Shown here piece after piece: positions 1 to 11,079 of a stretch of DNA of 64,000 nt. Position numbers and translations under genes: made by a program. Origin of the DNA: Halicephalobus mephisto (lineage: Eukaryota > Nematoda > Chromadorea > Rhabditida > Panagrolaimidae); NCBI GenBank assembly GCA_009193035.1, contig SWDT01000227.1:62001-126000 (forward strand), in the 5' to 3' direction. Under the pieces are notes generated by a model that had not been told where the DNA came from, ran no database searches, and worked only from the letters and a program-made list of their open reading frames with translations. How positions within the stretch are numbered: position 1 is the stretch's first letter; each line of letters opens with the position of its first letter.

Positions 1-954
1 CGTCAAATCTAAAAATAAAAGAATTAAATAATCAACAAATTGATATTTACATGGATAATACGGAAATACCTTACAATAAAACAATTTAATCATATAAAAA
101 TTTAAAAAAAACGCGATTCTAAAACATTGATCTTCGACTGCATGAGTGTCGAAATCAACCGAAAACGGGAGACCATGCGGAAAAGAATGGCTGAATTGAT
201 AACGATAAACATGGAGGAATAATTCAAGACAAAATTTCCAGAATTTGCTCCGCATTTAATTAATAATAAATATTATTTTATTTTTTGGGACAGAAACTAT
301 AATAGAGAAAACTGAAGAGATAGCCTGAATATCAGGGAGCGTGGGATACTGTAGGGCAAGATCGACACTCGCGGTTCTTTTTTGTGATCATTATACACAT
401 TGTTTGCGCCTTATTTGTTAATTAAAGATTTGTATTATTTTTTTATCTTTAATCTTAACAATTTTTGAATTATAATTTTTCTAAAATATTATATCGCCCT
501 AGATTTTTCATCGATATTCCTCCATCAAGACTGAATTTGAAAAATTAACTTTTTTCATATATAAAATAATTTAAATTTTAGGCTTCTTAACGGACAAATT
601 ATTGAGACCAAAACTTTGTGATTTACATTCGAATTTCTCCAAAGTGATAATGAACATCGAAGATCCATATCCCCAATGGAACATGGTTTAAAATCAATGA
701 AATTAATAATTTATGATTTTTGTACAAAATTACTCACAAATAACGTTTAAGTTCATAATTCAGTAATTAAGAAACCAGGCATTGTATCTAAACTACCATG
801 ATTGTATAGTATTTGGACTTCTTAATGAACTTTTGATAAATCGCCATCGTTCAAAAATAGACTAAATAGGAATATTTTCCTAACCAATTCAAGGTGCGGT
901 AAATGACAGTATTAATGCCATTGAAAATGAAATAAATATTGTATCTGTTACTCC
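1..954. other. AT-rich non-coding stretch
   Basis: I see no convincing coding exon, RNA gene or splice-site pair here. The only recognisable feature is a lone reversed unit of a satellite near 300-376, listed separately. Confidence 0.5.
300..376 (-). repeat. Single reversed unit of the 125-bp satellite
   Basis: The reverse complement of this stretch matches the core of the 125-bp tandem repeat at 37690-38595, including the words CTACAGTATCCCACG and CCTGATATTCAGGCTAT. It is a solitary copy about 37 kb from the array and in the opposite orientation. Confidence 0.75.
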
Positions 955-1275
955 GAGGGACCCACGTACAAATAAGAAAGGCATATACCGTATAAAAGGT
1001 TTATTCAACAGAAGCCCAAGGCATAATACAAAATCTGTGTCAAACTCGATACACGTCACAAACATAAATAATAATTCCTTCTCAAGAGAGACTGTATGTT
1101 TCCTTGTTGGTGCTAAAAGAATCCGTTCGGGACCAAGCGCTCCCTGTCGGTGCTAAGGAAAATCCGTTCGAGATCAAGTACTTTTTGTTGATCCTAAGGA
1201 AAATCCATTCGGGACCGAATACTTTTTGCCAGTGCTAAAAAAATCCATTCAGGACCAAGCGCTTCCCTTTAAGAA
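955..1275 (-). repeat. Dispersed repeat element, copy 1 (reversed)
   Basis: This is a reverse-strand copy of an element also found at 4730-5335 and 15000-15530. On the - strand it has several 36-40 bp units with the core GGTCCCGAACGGATTTTCTTA, followed by a unique tail of about 150 bp that contains GCCTNAGGCATTTATT-like and CCACGTACAAATAAG-like words. No open reading frame is conserved between copies, so it looks like a non-autonomous element or a mobile minisatellite. Confidence 0.75.
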
Positions 1276-1649
1276 TGGAATACTCGATCCAACAAAACAA
1301 TACCAGCACATGGTGGCGATAAATTAAGAGACCATAGATTAGCAAAAATTAAACAATCATCGAAAGGCTAAAATAACAAAACCGAAAATTCAAGAAGAAA
1401 AACAATCAAAAATTGCTGAAAAATAGTCTAAATATGAGTTTCCGAAATTTTCAATTTCAAACTTTCGTTCTAGGACCTTGTGTTCAGTTCTAGAAGATTC
1501 GAGAAGTTTTTGTTGAATACGAAAAAAAAACAAATATTCTTATAAATTCTAAAATAATGAACTAATCAAGAAATCCGTTACTTCTGGACCTAAAACGGAT
1601 TTGTCGACGGAATCGAAGATAAAAAAGAGGAATAGGAAAAGAGAAAATT

Positions 1650-2098
1650 TTAAAAATACGTGTTTCGCGCTCATGTAAAAGAGGAAAAACGGAGAAAGAA
1701 GGGAAAAAGAGGAAAAACGGAGAAAGGGAAAAAGAGAAATAAAAAATAAAGAGAAAGCCAAAAAATACGTGTTTCGCGCTCATGTAAAAGAGGAAAAACG
1801 GAGAAAGCAGGGAAAAAGAGGAATAAAAAATAAAGAGAAGGCCAAAAAATACGTGTCCCGCCCCCACGTAAAAAAGGAAAAACGGAGAAAGCAGGGAAAA
1901 AGAGGAAAAACGGAGAAAGAAGGGAAAAAGAGAAATAAAAAATAAAGAGAAAGCCAAAAAATACGTGTTTCGCGCTCATGTAAAAGAGGAAAAACGGAGA
2001 AAGAAGAGAAAAAGAGGAATAAAAAATAAAGAGAAGGCCAAAAAATACGTGTTTCGCCCTCACGTAAAAGAGGAAAAACGGAGAAAGAAGGGTCTCGC
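1650..2098. repeat. Purine-rich tandem satellite, alternating 84 and 110 bp units
   Basis: The phrase TACGTGTTTCGCGCTCATG or a variant recurs at about 1657, 1766, 1850, 1962 and 2046. The spacings are about 109, 84, 112 and 84 bp. The long unit differs from the short one by an extra GAGGAAAAACGGAGAAAG-type block. The + strand is strongly purine-rich. Long open frames on both strands here result from the repeat and are not genes. Confidence 0.9.
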
Positions 2099-2099
2099 A

Positions 2100-3585
2100 A
2101 CGAAAGGAACCACGCGGGCGGGAAAACTTGTAATTATTATTATTAATTTTGCAAAAGAAAAAGCTTGGCGTTTTTATATATTCTGATTACGACTCGCTAT
2201 TATCTACACCTGGTCCCGCCCAGCAGAAATATAGATTCCGTAAATCTCTTTTTACAGATTATTCGCTCGACAAAGTACCCGTAACGAAAGATTAAAGAAA
2301 TATGAACTACAATCTATCATAAATGTAAATCTCACTTAAAAGTTATCTACTTTAAGTCGTCCGACAGATGAATCATTTTTTATCAAGTCAGAATTTGATG
2401 ATATTCTAAAAATTTTGTACCTTTATTTTTGAGGAAAAGCGGTCAAAAACGTAACTCCGAAAAAGGTGTGCCTTGCAACAGACGAAAAACAAAAAAAAAA
2501 TAAATTTTTTTCACTAATTTTCTCCCGCGACGAATACTGCGTTTTAAAATATGATTTATAGCTCATCTGAAAGTTCATCCTTAACACGACAAATTCTGAG
2601 AATTTCTGAATTTCAGCTTCACTGATCGTTCGGGACAACTATCTAAAATCAAAAATCGCTAGAAATTTCCTTCGATCATTGATCTTCAAAAGCCATAACT
2701 GACGCCTAAGATAATTTAACAAGCTAAAATATTATCAGAAAAAGCTAAAATATCATCAGAAATTGCATAAAAAGCTAAAATATTATCGGAAATTGCATAA
2801 AAAACTAAAATATCATTAAAAAAAAGTTTCAAAAACTGAAGCATTATTAGAAAAAATTTTAAACGCCTTGTAAATTTTCAACCAAAAACTATGGAATTCT
2901 GAGAGGATTGAGTTTTTGATTTTCTATAAGCTTGACCACCTTAACCGAAGTCAACTAAGGCCATCTTCAAAATAGTAAAAATGGAGCATAAAAGAGAAAT
3001 AAAGAATGTCTACAAGAGTAATCAAATATGCTAAATTCAATAGTGACATCAGTGAATTTCTATTTTTATAAAATCACAGACTAATCGGAACAAAGATAAC
3101 GGCGCCGATCCGGGGAGGGATTTTTAACAATTTTAACAAAGATTTACCGATTATGTTTTTTTTGTATTTTACAGTACATTTATAAGGCTTAATTACCAAA
3201 GTTTGAAATTCGGAATAAAGTAACGAAAAAACAATTTTTCGAAAACAAAAATACAGTACGAAAAGTGAAAATTAAAAAATTCCATTTTCTTGTTTAAAAA
3301 ATAATATTTTTCAATTATGAAATATCTGCTGAAAATACTCCTGTCAAATCCATTAGTATGCTTTTAGGTGATTTTTTAATTGTTTTTAAAATTACGAAAG
3401 AATTTTGAAATTTTTTAAATTTTCCTTGGTTGTAGAAGTTGAATTTCTTTAATTTTTTGCATTATTTTAATTTTATAATTTAAAATTTAAAATCAAAGTA
3501 ATGAAAATTGGAAAAGTCTCATTACGAGCTGGTTCTCGTTAAACACCTCAATGAAGGTCTGATAAAACTCGAGGTAACCAGTTAA
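2100..3585. other. Non-coding stretch, nothing recognised
   Basis: The sequence is AT-rich. Around 2710-2830 there are a few short repeats built on AGCTAAAATAT. I find no supported exon, RNA gene or transposon. Confidence 0.5.
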
Positions 3586-3589
3586 ACAG

Positions 3590-4190
3590 ATCTTTTGGGA
3601 CTTGTCTTTTCGATCTGATCTATTTATTCTAAGATACAAAACTTATATAATCGTGGGAATGGTGGTGACAATCATAGTTCGCATCGTTCAAAAGTCAACA
3701 TTGAAGTATTTTATTCAATCTATCGATATATGAAAGTTAACATTGATGTATTGTATTCAATATATCAGTAAATTAAATATAAAGTATCTGATATACTATA
3801 TTCAATATATCGATATATGAAATTTAACATTGATGTATTGTATTCAATATATCAGTAAATTAAATATAAAGTATTTGATACACTATATTCAATTTATCGA
3901 TATATGAAAGTAACATTGATGTATTGTATTTAATATATCGATATATTAAATATAATGTATTTGATACACTATATTCAATATATCGATATATGAAAGTTAA
4001 CATTAATGTATTGTATTCAATATATCGATATATTAAATACAATGTATCTGATATACTATATTCAATTTATCGATATATGAAAGTTAAACAGAGCTTCCGG
4101 GACTTGTCGTTTTGATCTGGTCTATTTATTCTAAGATACAAAACCCGTATAATTCCAGGAGCGGTGGCGGCGATAACAGTGCGCATCACT
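3590..4190. repeat. 87-bp satellite array bounded by a direct repeat
   Basis: The core from about 3705 to 4085 consists of 87-bp units. The word CGATATATGA falls at about 3724, 3811, 3898, 3984 and 4071. Each unit joins a half containing TGAAAGTTAACATTGATG to a half containing TATCTGATACACTATATTC. The array is bounded by two copies (about 3590-3690 and 4086-4190) of a diverged flank with the shared word TCTATTTATTCTAAGATAC. The same satellite recurs at 19290-19770. Confidence 0.85.
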
Positions 4191-4199
4191 CACCAGCGT

Positions 4200-4725
4200 T
4201 GGATGGGGGCTTTGGGGAAATTGGTCTTATCTGGTTGAGTACTCCCAAAAAACTTTAAAAATATCGATAAATAGCGGTCATTAGCACCAGTGTAAATGCA
4301 GAAAATGGAATTTTACTTTTCTGATGAACTACGGAAAATTTAAAAAATTATTTAATCCGAGAAAATTCAAAAAATCCCAGTTCAGCAATCGGAAAAATAA
4401 AATCCTAATTTTATTGTTAACCAATTGAACGAAAATCTTTGAAATTTTTAATTGTTATAAAAAATAAAGAATTTAAAAATTAAAAAATTAAAAATTAAAA
4501 AATTAAAAATTAAAAATTTTAAAAATTTTAAAATTAAAAATATAATAAAAACTTGCAATTTCAAAAATTATGAAATCGGGTCTTCCGTTAAAGCAGAAAA
4601 TTTACATATCAACCAACTTGGAAGTTTTCAAATTCTGAAGTTTCAATTTTTTCTACTTTAAAAATAAAAAACTAAAACTTTCTGAAATTAATAAAAAATA
4701 GAAAATTGCAATAATACTATTGGAT
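4200..4725. other. AT-rich non-coding stretch
   Basis: Low-complexity AAATT runs lie at 4440-4540. No gene is visible. Confidence 0.5.
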
Positions 4726-4729
4726 CGAG

Positions 4730-5335
4730 CACTTTGTTTTTAGTGGGAAGCACAACCGACAGGGAACGCTTGGTCTCGAACGGATTGTTTTAGGGCCAAC
4801 AAGAGGAATGTCTGGTTCTGAAAGGATTCTTTTAGGACAAACAAGGGAATGTTTAGTTCTGAACGGATTCTTTGGTCTCGAATGGATTCTTTTAGAACCG
4901 ACAAGGGAATGTTTAGTCCTGAACGGATTTTTTTAGGACAAACAAGGGAATGTTTAGTTCTGAACGGATTCTTTGGTCTCGAATGGATTCTTTTAGAACC
5001 GACAAGGGAATGTTTAGTCCTGAACGGATTCTTTTAGAATCGACAAGGGAACGCTTGGTCCCGAACGGATTTTTTTAGAACAAACAAGAGGAATATTTGG
5101 TCTCGAATGGAATCTTTTAGGACAAACAAGGAAATGTTTGGTCCCGAATGGATTTCCTTAACATTGTCAAGGAAACATATAGTTCTTCTTGACGGGAAGT
5201 GTTATCTGTTTGTTGCATATGTCGAACTCGACATAGATTTTGTGTTGTGCCTTAGGCATTTATTAAATAAACTTTTCTACGATATCTACCTTTCTTATTT
5301 GTACGTGGGCCACTTGGACTGACGAATCCAACAAA
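4730..5335 (+). repeat. Dispersed repeat element, copy 2
   Basis: About ten imperfect 36-40 bp units with the core GAATGTTTAGTCCTGAACGGATT are followed by a tail of about 160 bp. The tail contains GTGTTGTGCCTTAGGCATTTA and ends near ACGTGGGCCACTTGG. The same layout of tandem head and unique tail occurs at 15000-15530 and, reversed, at 955-1275. The short open frames inside are by-products of the repeats. Confidence 0.8.
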
Positions 5336-5464
5336 TACTTTATTCAAAAATGAATGAAATTTTTATAAAAAATTCAATTTTTGTTAATTTGCATAAAATC
5401 GTCGAAAAATTTCTCAAAACCGCATTTTTTTGAAATTAACCAGAAGAATCACCCATCTTCCGAA

Positions 5465-7832
5465 ATGGAATTTTTTTCTGAAGAAGATTACATCGATCCA
5501 GAGCCGTCATTCGTGGATGTGTTCGAAGCAGGTGATCTCCAACGTCGACTTACAGTAAATACGAGTCCTATTCAAGCAGAAAACCCAACGAAAACCGCTG
5601 CTAAATCTGGATCCGTCAAGGACCTCGTTGCTCATTTTAATTCCATTTCCATCAACGATCCCAAAACTAGAAGAAAAACAACTTCAGAAAATCAAAGAAA
5701 AACGATTTCAGAAAATCGAAGAAAAATGACTTCAGAAGACCGAAGAAAAACAACTTCAGAAGATCAAAGAAAAACGATTTCAGGAGATCAAAGAAAAAAA
5801 TTTTCAGAAGATCGAAGAAAAATAACTTTAGAAGACCAAAGAAAAACAACTTCAGAAGATCGAAGAAAAACAACTTCAAAAAATCGAAGAGAAGCAACCA
5901 AATTTTCTGAAGATTATTCGATGAATGATCCAGAAATTCAGAATTCTCGCTTTTTTTTGAATACTGATTTTCAAAGAAAGTTTTCAATTTTAAAAAAGGA
6001 AAATCGGAATCCTTCGTTTTTTAAGGATTCTGAAGCTCGAATTTGTGGAGTTGACGTCGGAAGGAAGAATTCAGAATCTCGTTCTGATTTTTATTTTCCT
6101 TTTTTTTTGCAAAATTGGACTTCTGAAGAACGTCAAATTCGAATTGAACAAGAAACAGAAATGATGGAAGAACTAAAATCCGTCCTCGGAATCCGTCGTT
6201 CATTTCTCCAGAAGGCCGAGGGTCCGGTCTACGGTAATGCAACTCCGGCTTCTGAGGATTTCGACTACGAACATTCTACTCCAAAACTTCTGGATCCGGT
6301 TAAGTCTTCTTTAAAAAACTTCAAAAATCCTTCCAAATCGATTTCTGATCGTCAGATTTCTTTTTTGTCGAATTTCCCAACGGCGATTTGTCCGTTTTCG
6401 TTCATGTTGTCTGCTGAGGTCACCGTGATTCCGTCCAGGTCAATTCCGTGGGTTTTCTTTTTACATTTTTAATAAATTAAGGATTCAGAAACTACACCAA
6501 ACCTACTGTAGCAAGTACAGCAAAAAATCAAAGTAGATTTACTCCAAAAAAACATAATCCGATTCTGACGAGAAGAAACCAGATTTCGACATCACAGAAC
6601 TTGATTAAGAGAAGAACCAATTCGACTTCAGCATCGCAGAACCCTATTACGACAACTTGGAACGAGATCTCAACATCGGAGAATCCTATTACGACGACGC
6701 GGAACGAGATCTTAACATCGCAGAATCCTATTACGACGACTTGGAACGAGATCTCAACATCGAAGAATCCTATTACGACGAAGAAGAACTTTATTGCTGC
6801 AACACGGAACTCAATTTCGACTTCAGGAAATTCTCTTCCAACGTCATGGAACCCGATTTCAAAACCAAAGAATCCTATTTCAACATCAGAGAAATCAGTT
6901 ACGAAGAAAAGGAACTTTATTGCTACAACACAGAACACAAATTCAAAGTCAGAAAACTCAGTTACGAAAAGTAGGAAACTTTATTGATATATCACGGAAT
7001 ATAACTTCAACATTTGAGAATTTTTTCTAACATCACAAAACACAAATTCAACGTTGTAGAATTTAATTTCAAAGTCAGAGAACTTAATTATGAAGAAAAG
7101 GAACTTTATTGATATATCACGGAACACTATTTCAAGATCAGAAAACTCGATTTTAACAATAAAGAACTCTATTCTGACACCAAGAAACCCAATATCGAAA
7201 ACCAAACATCTTATTTCCATACCAAAGAATCTAATTCCGAAATCAAGAAATGCAATTTCAGAACCATATAATCCTATTATAACCAGAAGAAACTCGGTTT
7301 TTACAACACAGGAGCTGGTTTCGAAATCTAAGGATTTTTTCTAACACCACATAACTCTACTCCAAAGTTACTAAACTTACTTTCAAGAACGCCGAAAACT
7401 AAATCTACCACTATCCAAGCGATATCGATCTTGAAAACAACGATTGCCTTGAGAAAAACGAAAATATTCGGCGAACGATTCAGTACCAAGAAACTAAAAA
7501 AAGTAATAATTGATTTTTGGAATTTTAATACTGATTCCTTGAAATTCAAAGTTTATCCGACATAACCGGAAACGTTTCAGCTGACCATTTTTGGGCGTAG
7601 TCGGATTCCGAACCGGCTCTTTTTCGTTGATGCGAAACGTTCAAATCTCCCTGATCCGCGATCGGAAATTGTTTTTCCAAAATTCGTCTCCAATTTGAGT
7701 TATATCCATTTTTCATATATCGAAATATTCCTAAACTTTCTAAACAAGTTTTCAACGATTGTGAACGTCCCTAAATTATTGTCGGAGTTTTTCGATGACG
7801 ATGATGTGACGATTTTCGGCGCGTCGAAGTAG
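5465..7832 (+). CDS. Hypothetical repetitive Ser/Thr/Lys-rich protein, five exons
   Basis: I do not recognise the family. My model joins exons 5465-6438, 6537-6970, 7079-7317, 7368-7502 and 7581-7832. All phases agree (2, 1, 0, 0) and give 677 residues. The start ATG is followed by an acidic, aromatic N-terminus (MEFFSEEDYIDPEPSF). Residues about 63-145 are ten copies of an 8-residue repeat of the type EDRRKTTS, which resembles basophilic-kinase sites. Exons 2 and 3 encode a 7-residue repeat of the type NPISTSR, written by a 21-bp DNA tandem. The C-terminus returns to normal-complexity sequence and ends DDDDVTIFGASK. No signal peptide or membrane helix is evident. The first exon and the last two look most credible. 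The exon 2 and 3 borders lie inside the tandem array and could be wrong or decayed. The composition suggests a disordered, chromatin- or cytoskeleton-type protein, but that is a guess. Confidence 0.5.
5655..5905 (+). repeat. 24-bp coding minisatellite
   Basis: About ten tandem copies of a 24-bp unit like GAAGATCGAAGAAAAACAAC encode 8-residue repeats with the consensus E-D/N-R/Q-R-K-T-T-S. The frame is kept throughout, which argues for selection on the protein. Confidence 0.9.
6540..7345 (+). repeat. 21-bp tandem array spanning exons and an intron
   Basis: Nearly the whole interval divides into 21-bp units of the form NNNATTTCNACATCAGAGAAC, about 38 copies. Single units of 20 and 22 bp near 6968-7040 break the frame. 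At 6650-6780 the units alternate in pairs and give a 42-bp higher-order period. In frame the unit encodes 7 residues. Two or three frames on each strand stay open because 21 is a multiple of three. Confidence 0.9.
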
Positions 7833-8480
7833 TCCCAAACTTGAACAAGTTTCTAAAAATTTTGAATTTTTCTGATTCACTGTCAACGTTCCTGATGAGG
7901 TGTTTGTTTTACATATATCAAAAATATTTCTAAATCTTCCAAAAAGTTTTCACGGGTTGTGAAGACTTCTGGATCATCTTTGAGCTCTCTTCTGACGACA
8001 TATCTGTTTTCATATATCGAAAATACCCCTAAATCTTGTCTAAACTTGGCAATAATGAATGAATACCTCTGGATCATCTTTGAGCTTTCTTCTGACAACA
8101 TTTGTTTTCATATATCGAAAATTTTCTAAATTTCTTAGAAAATTTCCAATAATTAATAAATGTTTCTAAATCATCTTCCTTTTGACGATATACTCACTTT
8201 TGATATATCAACAACTTCCTGGAAAACTCCCAACTGATCAATGAACGTTCCTGAATCATCCTCGACCTTTCTTCTGATGAAACATCAATTTTTCATATAT
8301 CAAAAACTTCCTGGAAAACCCTTCAATGCTTAACAAATACCTCTGCATCACTTTTAACTTTCGTTTCGACGATATTTTTATTTTCAATATATGGAAATTT
8401 TCCTAAACTTTTCGCGAAAAAAGCTCAACAAATTTGGAATGCCTCTGAGTCATTTTTGACTTTTCTTTAGACTGTCTTTT
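7700..8480 (+). repeat. Tandem copies, about 90-99 bp, derived from the terminal exon
   Basis: CATATAT anchors fall at about 7714, 7912, 8011, 8109, 8202, 8294 and 8384. Each is followed by a CCTAAATCTT-like word, then a TGAACGTTCCTGAATCATC-like word, then TTCTTCTGACGA. The first unit is the 3' half of the last exon of the upstream gene, including its stop. The later units are degenerate copies lying downstream of that stop. Confidence 0.75.
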
Positions 8481-8839
8481 CCCTTTCTTTCATGGACTTG
8501 ACTGGCATTTTACGAAAATTTTTGAAATTTCTGACCGTCGCTCTCTTTGCGGAGAGTTGAAAGGATCGATCGTCCGTGTAATTCTCATTCGTTTCTTTGT
8601 TTGGATCTCCTTTACATTTCACATTTTCCCAGAAATCGTAGGAAAAGATCACAGGTCTGTTTGAATCTTTTCAATTTCGACGATTTTGGGTAAATGTGAA
8701 AATTGGATCAGTGTTAGGACGCGGATTCTGTTTCAGTGGATCGTCGGAATTTCAAATTAGGTCATTTCTGAAAATTTAATTTTCTTTGATTTTTGTCTTT
8801 GAATATAATCGTTTTTTCCGGTTTATTTTTATGTTTTAG

Positions 8840-9370
8840 TTGAATTTCATATATCGAACTCCAAAATTAGGCCACTTTTGAAGTTATTTTTCTTTGATTT
8901 TAAAACATTTTTAAAAATCGTGTTTTTTTAGTTTTCTTTTTATGTTTTAATTAGATCCCATATATGGAACCCCAAAATTAGGCCACTTTTGAAGTTATTT
9001 TTCTTTGATTTTAAAACATTTTTAAAAATCGTGTTTTTATAGTTTTATTTTTATGTTTTAATTAGATCCCATATATGGAACCCCAAAATTAGGCCATTTT
9101 TGAAGTTATTTTTCTTTGATTTTTAAATTTGGTTTGAATGTAATTAATTTTTTTCTTATTTAATTTGGATTTCATATATGAAACTTGGACCACTTAGGAA
9201 TTTCAATTTCCTCTGATTTTTTATCGTGCTTGGATGTAATTTTTTAATTTTAATTTTATACATGAAACCGTCAAATTAAGTCTTTTTAAGAATTTATTTT
9301 CCTGTGATTTTTATCGTGTTTGAATGTAATTAATTTTTTTCTTATTTAATTTGGATTCAATATATGAAAT
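8840..9370 (+). repeat. Tandem repeat of about 103-111 bp
   Basis: CATATATGGAACCCCAAAATTAGG and its variants start at about 8848, 8959, 9070 and 9173, with more degenerate copies near 9258 and 9355. The 8848, 8959 and 9070 units are very similar to each other. Confidence 0.85.
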
Positions 9371-10486
9371 CCCTAGGACCAAACCGAAGCCCCGATGTGC
9401 GTTGGTTATTCAATTAGCTCTTCAGATCCCTTTATATTTTTAATTTCGTACTTTTTTAACTCTGAAGTGCTTGATAGAACGCTCGGAAAACTTTTTTAGA
9501 TTCATAAAAACGAGATGTAATTTTAGACTCTTCAGAACCTCATGTGACGACCAAAAATAACCGTTTTCCGTAGTCATTTTTTCATTTATCCTTCAATATT
9601 TAATCTACTCTTTTTAGGATTAAAAGTGGAAAAACTGTAGTGTTCAAAAAAGTTGTTTTTGAATTGCAAAAAATTTTTTAACTAACTAGAACGTTTCTCA
9701 AATCGCATGTGTTGACTGGTTTCCAATTGTCAATTAGTCCATTAGATATTTAGAAACAAAAGCCAGGCAACTTTCATTCCCCGAGGACTGGGTCACTGGT
9801 CATTGTCCCCATACGCGCGATTGGGATTTATGAGTTTAACGATATCCTTTCTGCTAGTAAATCCTTTTTTTTCTTGAACAGCTGCATCGTTTTTTTAGAA
9901 AAAACAATCTTTATTCGAAATTTTGGGATATTGGAAAATATATTTTTTAAATTAAATTATGCGAAAAAAAAATGAATTGTAAAAATAGGGGAATTTTTTT
10001 ATTTATTGTGTATTGGTTTTTTTATATTTAAATTGCCGTCTAATAAGAGGGAAAAGAACAATTTTCATCAGTCCGAGATTGCGCAACAGGATTCGATCGT
10101 TTCCTTCTTTAGTGTTTTCTTCGCCGGTCTTCGTTCATGACCTAGTATGTGCATCTAGAAGATGTTTTATATTGATTTTTTTGAAGTTTTTCAAGATAAG
10201 TCGTAAGAGATTAATTTTTTAATTTAAAAAGAAAAATTTTCTGGTTTCCGATTATTTTTTGCCAGAATGACTTTTGGTTTTTTTTAAAATTTTTAGAATT
10301 TTACACTTTTTTTGTTGAATTTGTATTTGATCCTTGATTTGTTTGTTTTTAGGATTTTGTCGATCGTTTTTGACTTTTTTTATCTGGATTAGTTATGTTT
10401 ACATTTTAAATAAGATTTATTACTTTTGAAATTGTACTGTTTTGATTTAATTTTTTAGGTTTTTTAAATTTTCCGGCAAGAAAACA
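9371..10486. other. Intergenic stretch before the small membrane-protein gene
   Basis: This is mostly unique sequence with modest GC-rich patches at 9375-9440 and 9770-9850. A 69-codon open frame at 10013-10222 has neither coding composition nor good splice sites. The region may hold the promoter and outron of the next gene. Confidence 0.4.
10451..10458 (+). other. Likely trans-splice acceptor of the small membrane-protein gene
   Basis: The TTTTTTAG sequence ends 28 nt before the start codon at 10487, with no upstream coding exon visible. This is the arrangement of a nematode spliced-leader acceptor. Confidence 0.5.
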
Positions 10487-10879
10487 ATGACTTTTTTCAA
10501 GTTGATGGGATTTGGTCTGATTTTCGTCGTTTTTGCCTTGGTTTCGAACGTTTCTGCAGGACCTAATGATGACGAAGTTTCAAATATTTGGGATGAAGTA
10601 AAAAGTATCCGTATTTCTGAACTCAGGTAATTTGTAAATTGGAAAAATTTAATTTAATATTATTTTTTAAGGAAGAGTGCTTTGGCTTGTCCATTACCGG
10701 TTGTTGGTTCTGCTTGTCCTGAAGAAACTCCATTATATTATTTTAAATGTTGTGGTGAACTTAATTCGAATTGTTGTTTCCGTCTTCAAGATTGGGTTAT
10801 TGTTGTCCTTGGTGTTATGACGATTTTGGTTATTCTTTCTATTATTGTCAACTTGATTCGATGTCTTTGCTGTTACTAA
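10487..10879 (+). CDS. Small Cys-rich single-pass membrane protein (Shisa-like)
   Basis: Two exons, 10487-10626 and 10672-10879, are joined in phase 2 and encode 115 residues. The 45-nt intron has a GTAATT donor and a TTTTTTAAG acceptor. Residues 1-25 form a signal peptide ending near NVSA. The short ectodomain has cysteine pairs (a CPEETP stretch, then FKCCGELNSNCCFR). One hydrophobic helix (about residues 82-107, from DWVIVVLGVM) is followed by a tiny tail, RCLCCY, whose cysteines could be palmitoylated. Paired cysteines just outside a single helix are typical of Shisa- and CX-type adaptors that sit near receptors, but the match is by pattern only and no function can be assigned. An AATAAA at 11057 follows the stop. 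Confidence 0.8.
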
Positions 10880-11056
10880 ATGATATTTTAAAAAATTCCT
10901 GACGAAGGTTAACATTGGTGCTCAATAATTTCTTGCCTTTTTGCCATTTTTTATTTTTTTTTAAAGTTGTTTTTTGGGATCGTCGGGTATTGTCCTGTTC
11001 TCCAGAGTTATTTAATTATTCTGTGTTTGGAATTTTGTGAAATTTTGTAGTTTTGA

Positions 11057-11062
11057 AATAAA
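11057..11062 (+). terminator. Polyadenylation signal AATAAA
   Basis: A canonical AATAAA lies 178 nt after the stop codon of the small membrane-protein gene. Confidence 0.55.
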
Positions 11063-11079
11063 GTAATTTTGTACTAGTT

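Noticed and set aside
1549..2186. Several overlapping long open frames rich in Phe/Leu/Ser or Lys/Arg
   Set aside because: They are frames of the 84/110-bp satellite, open because the repeat lacks stops. They have no start context and no splice logic.
4849..5110. CRISPR-like appearance of regularly spaced repeats
   Set aside because: The units are directly adjacent 36-40 bp minisatellite copies without unique spacers, in a eukaryotic genome with introns.
6540..7345. 21-nt periodicity as a possible 21U-RNA (piRNA) cluster
   Set aside because: The units are head-to-tail repeats with no individual upstream motif per 21-mer. A coding 7-residue repeat explains the period better.
10013..10222. 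69-codon open frame before the small membrane-protein gene
   Set aside because: It has poor coding composition, no splice support and no resemblance to known proteins.
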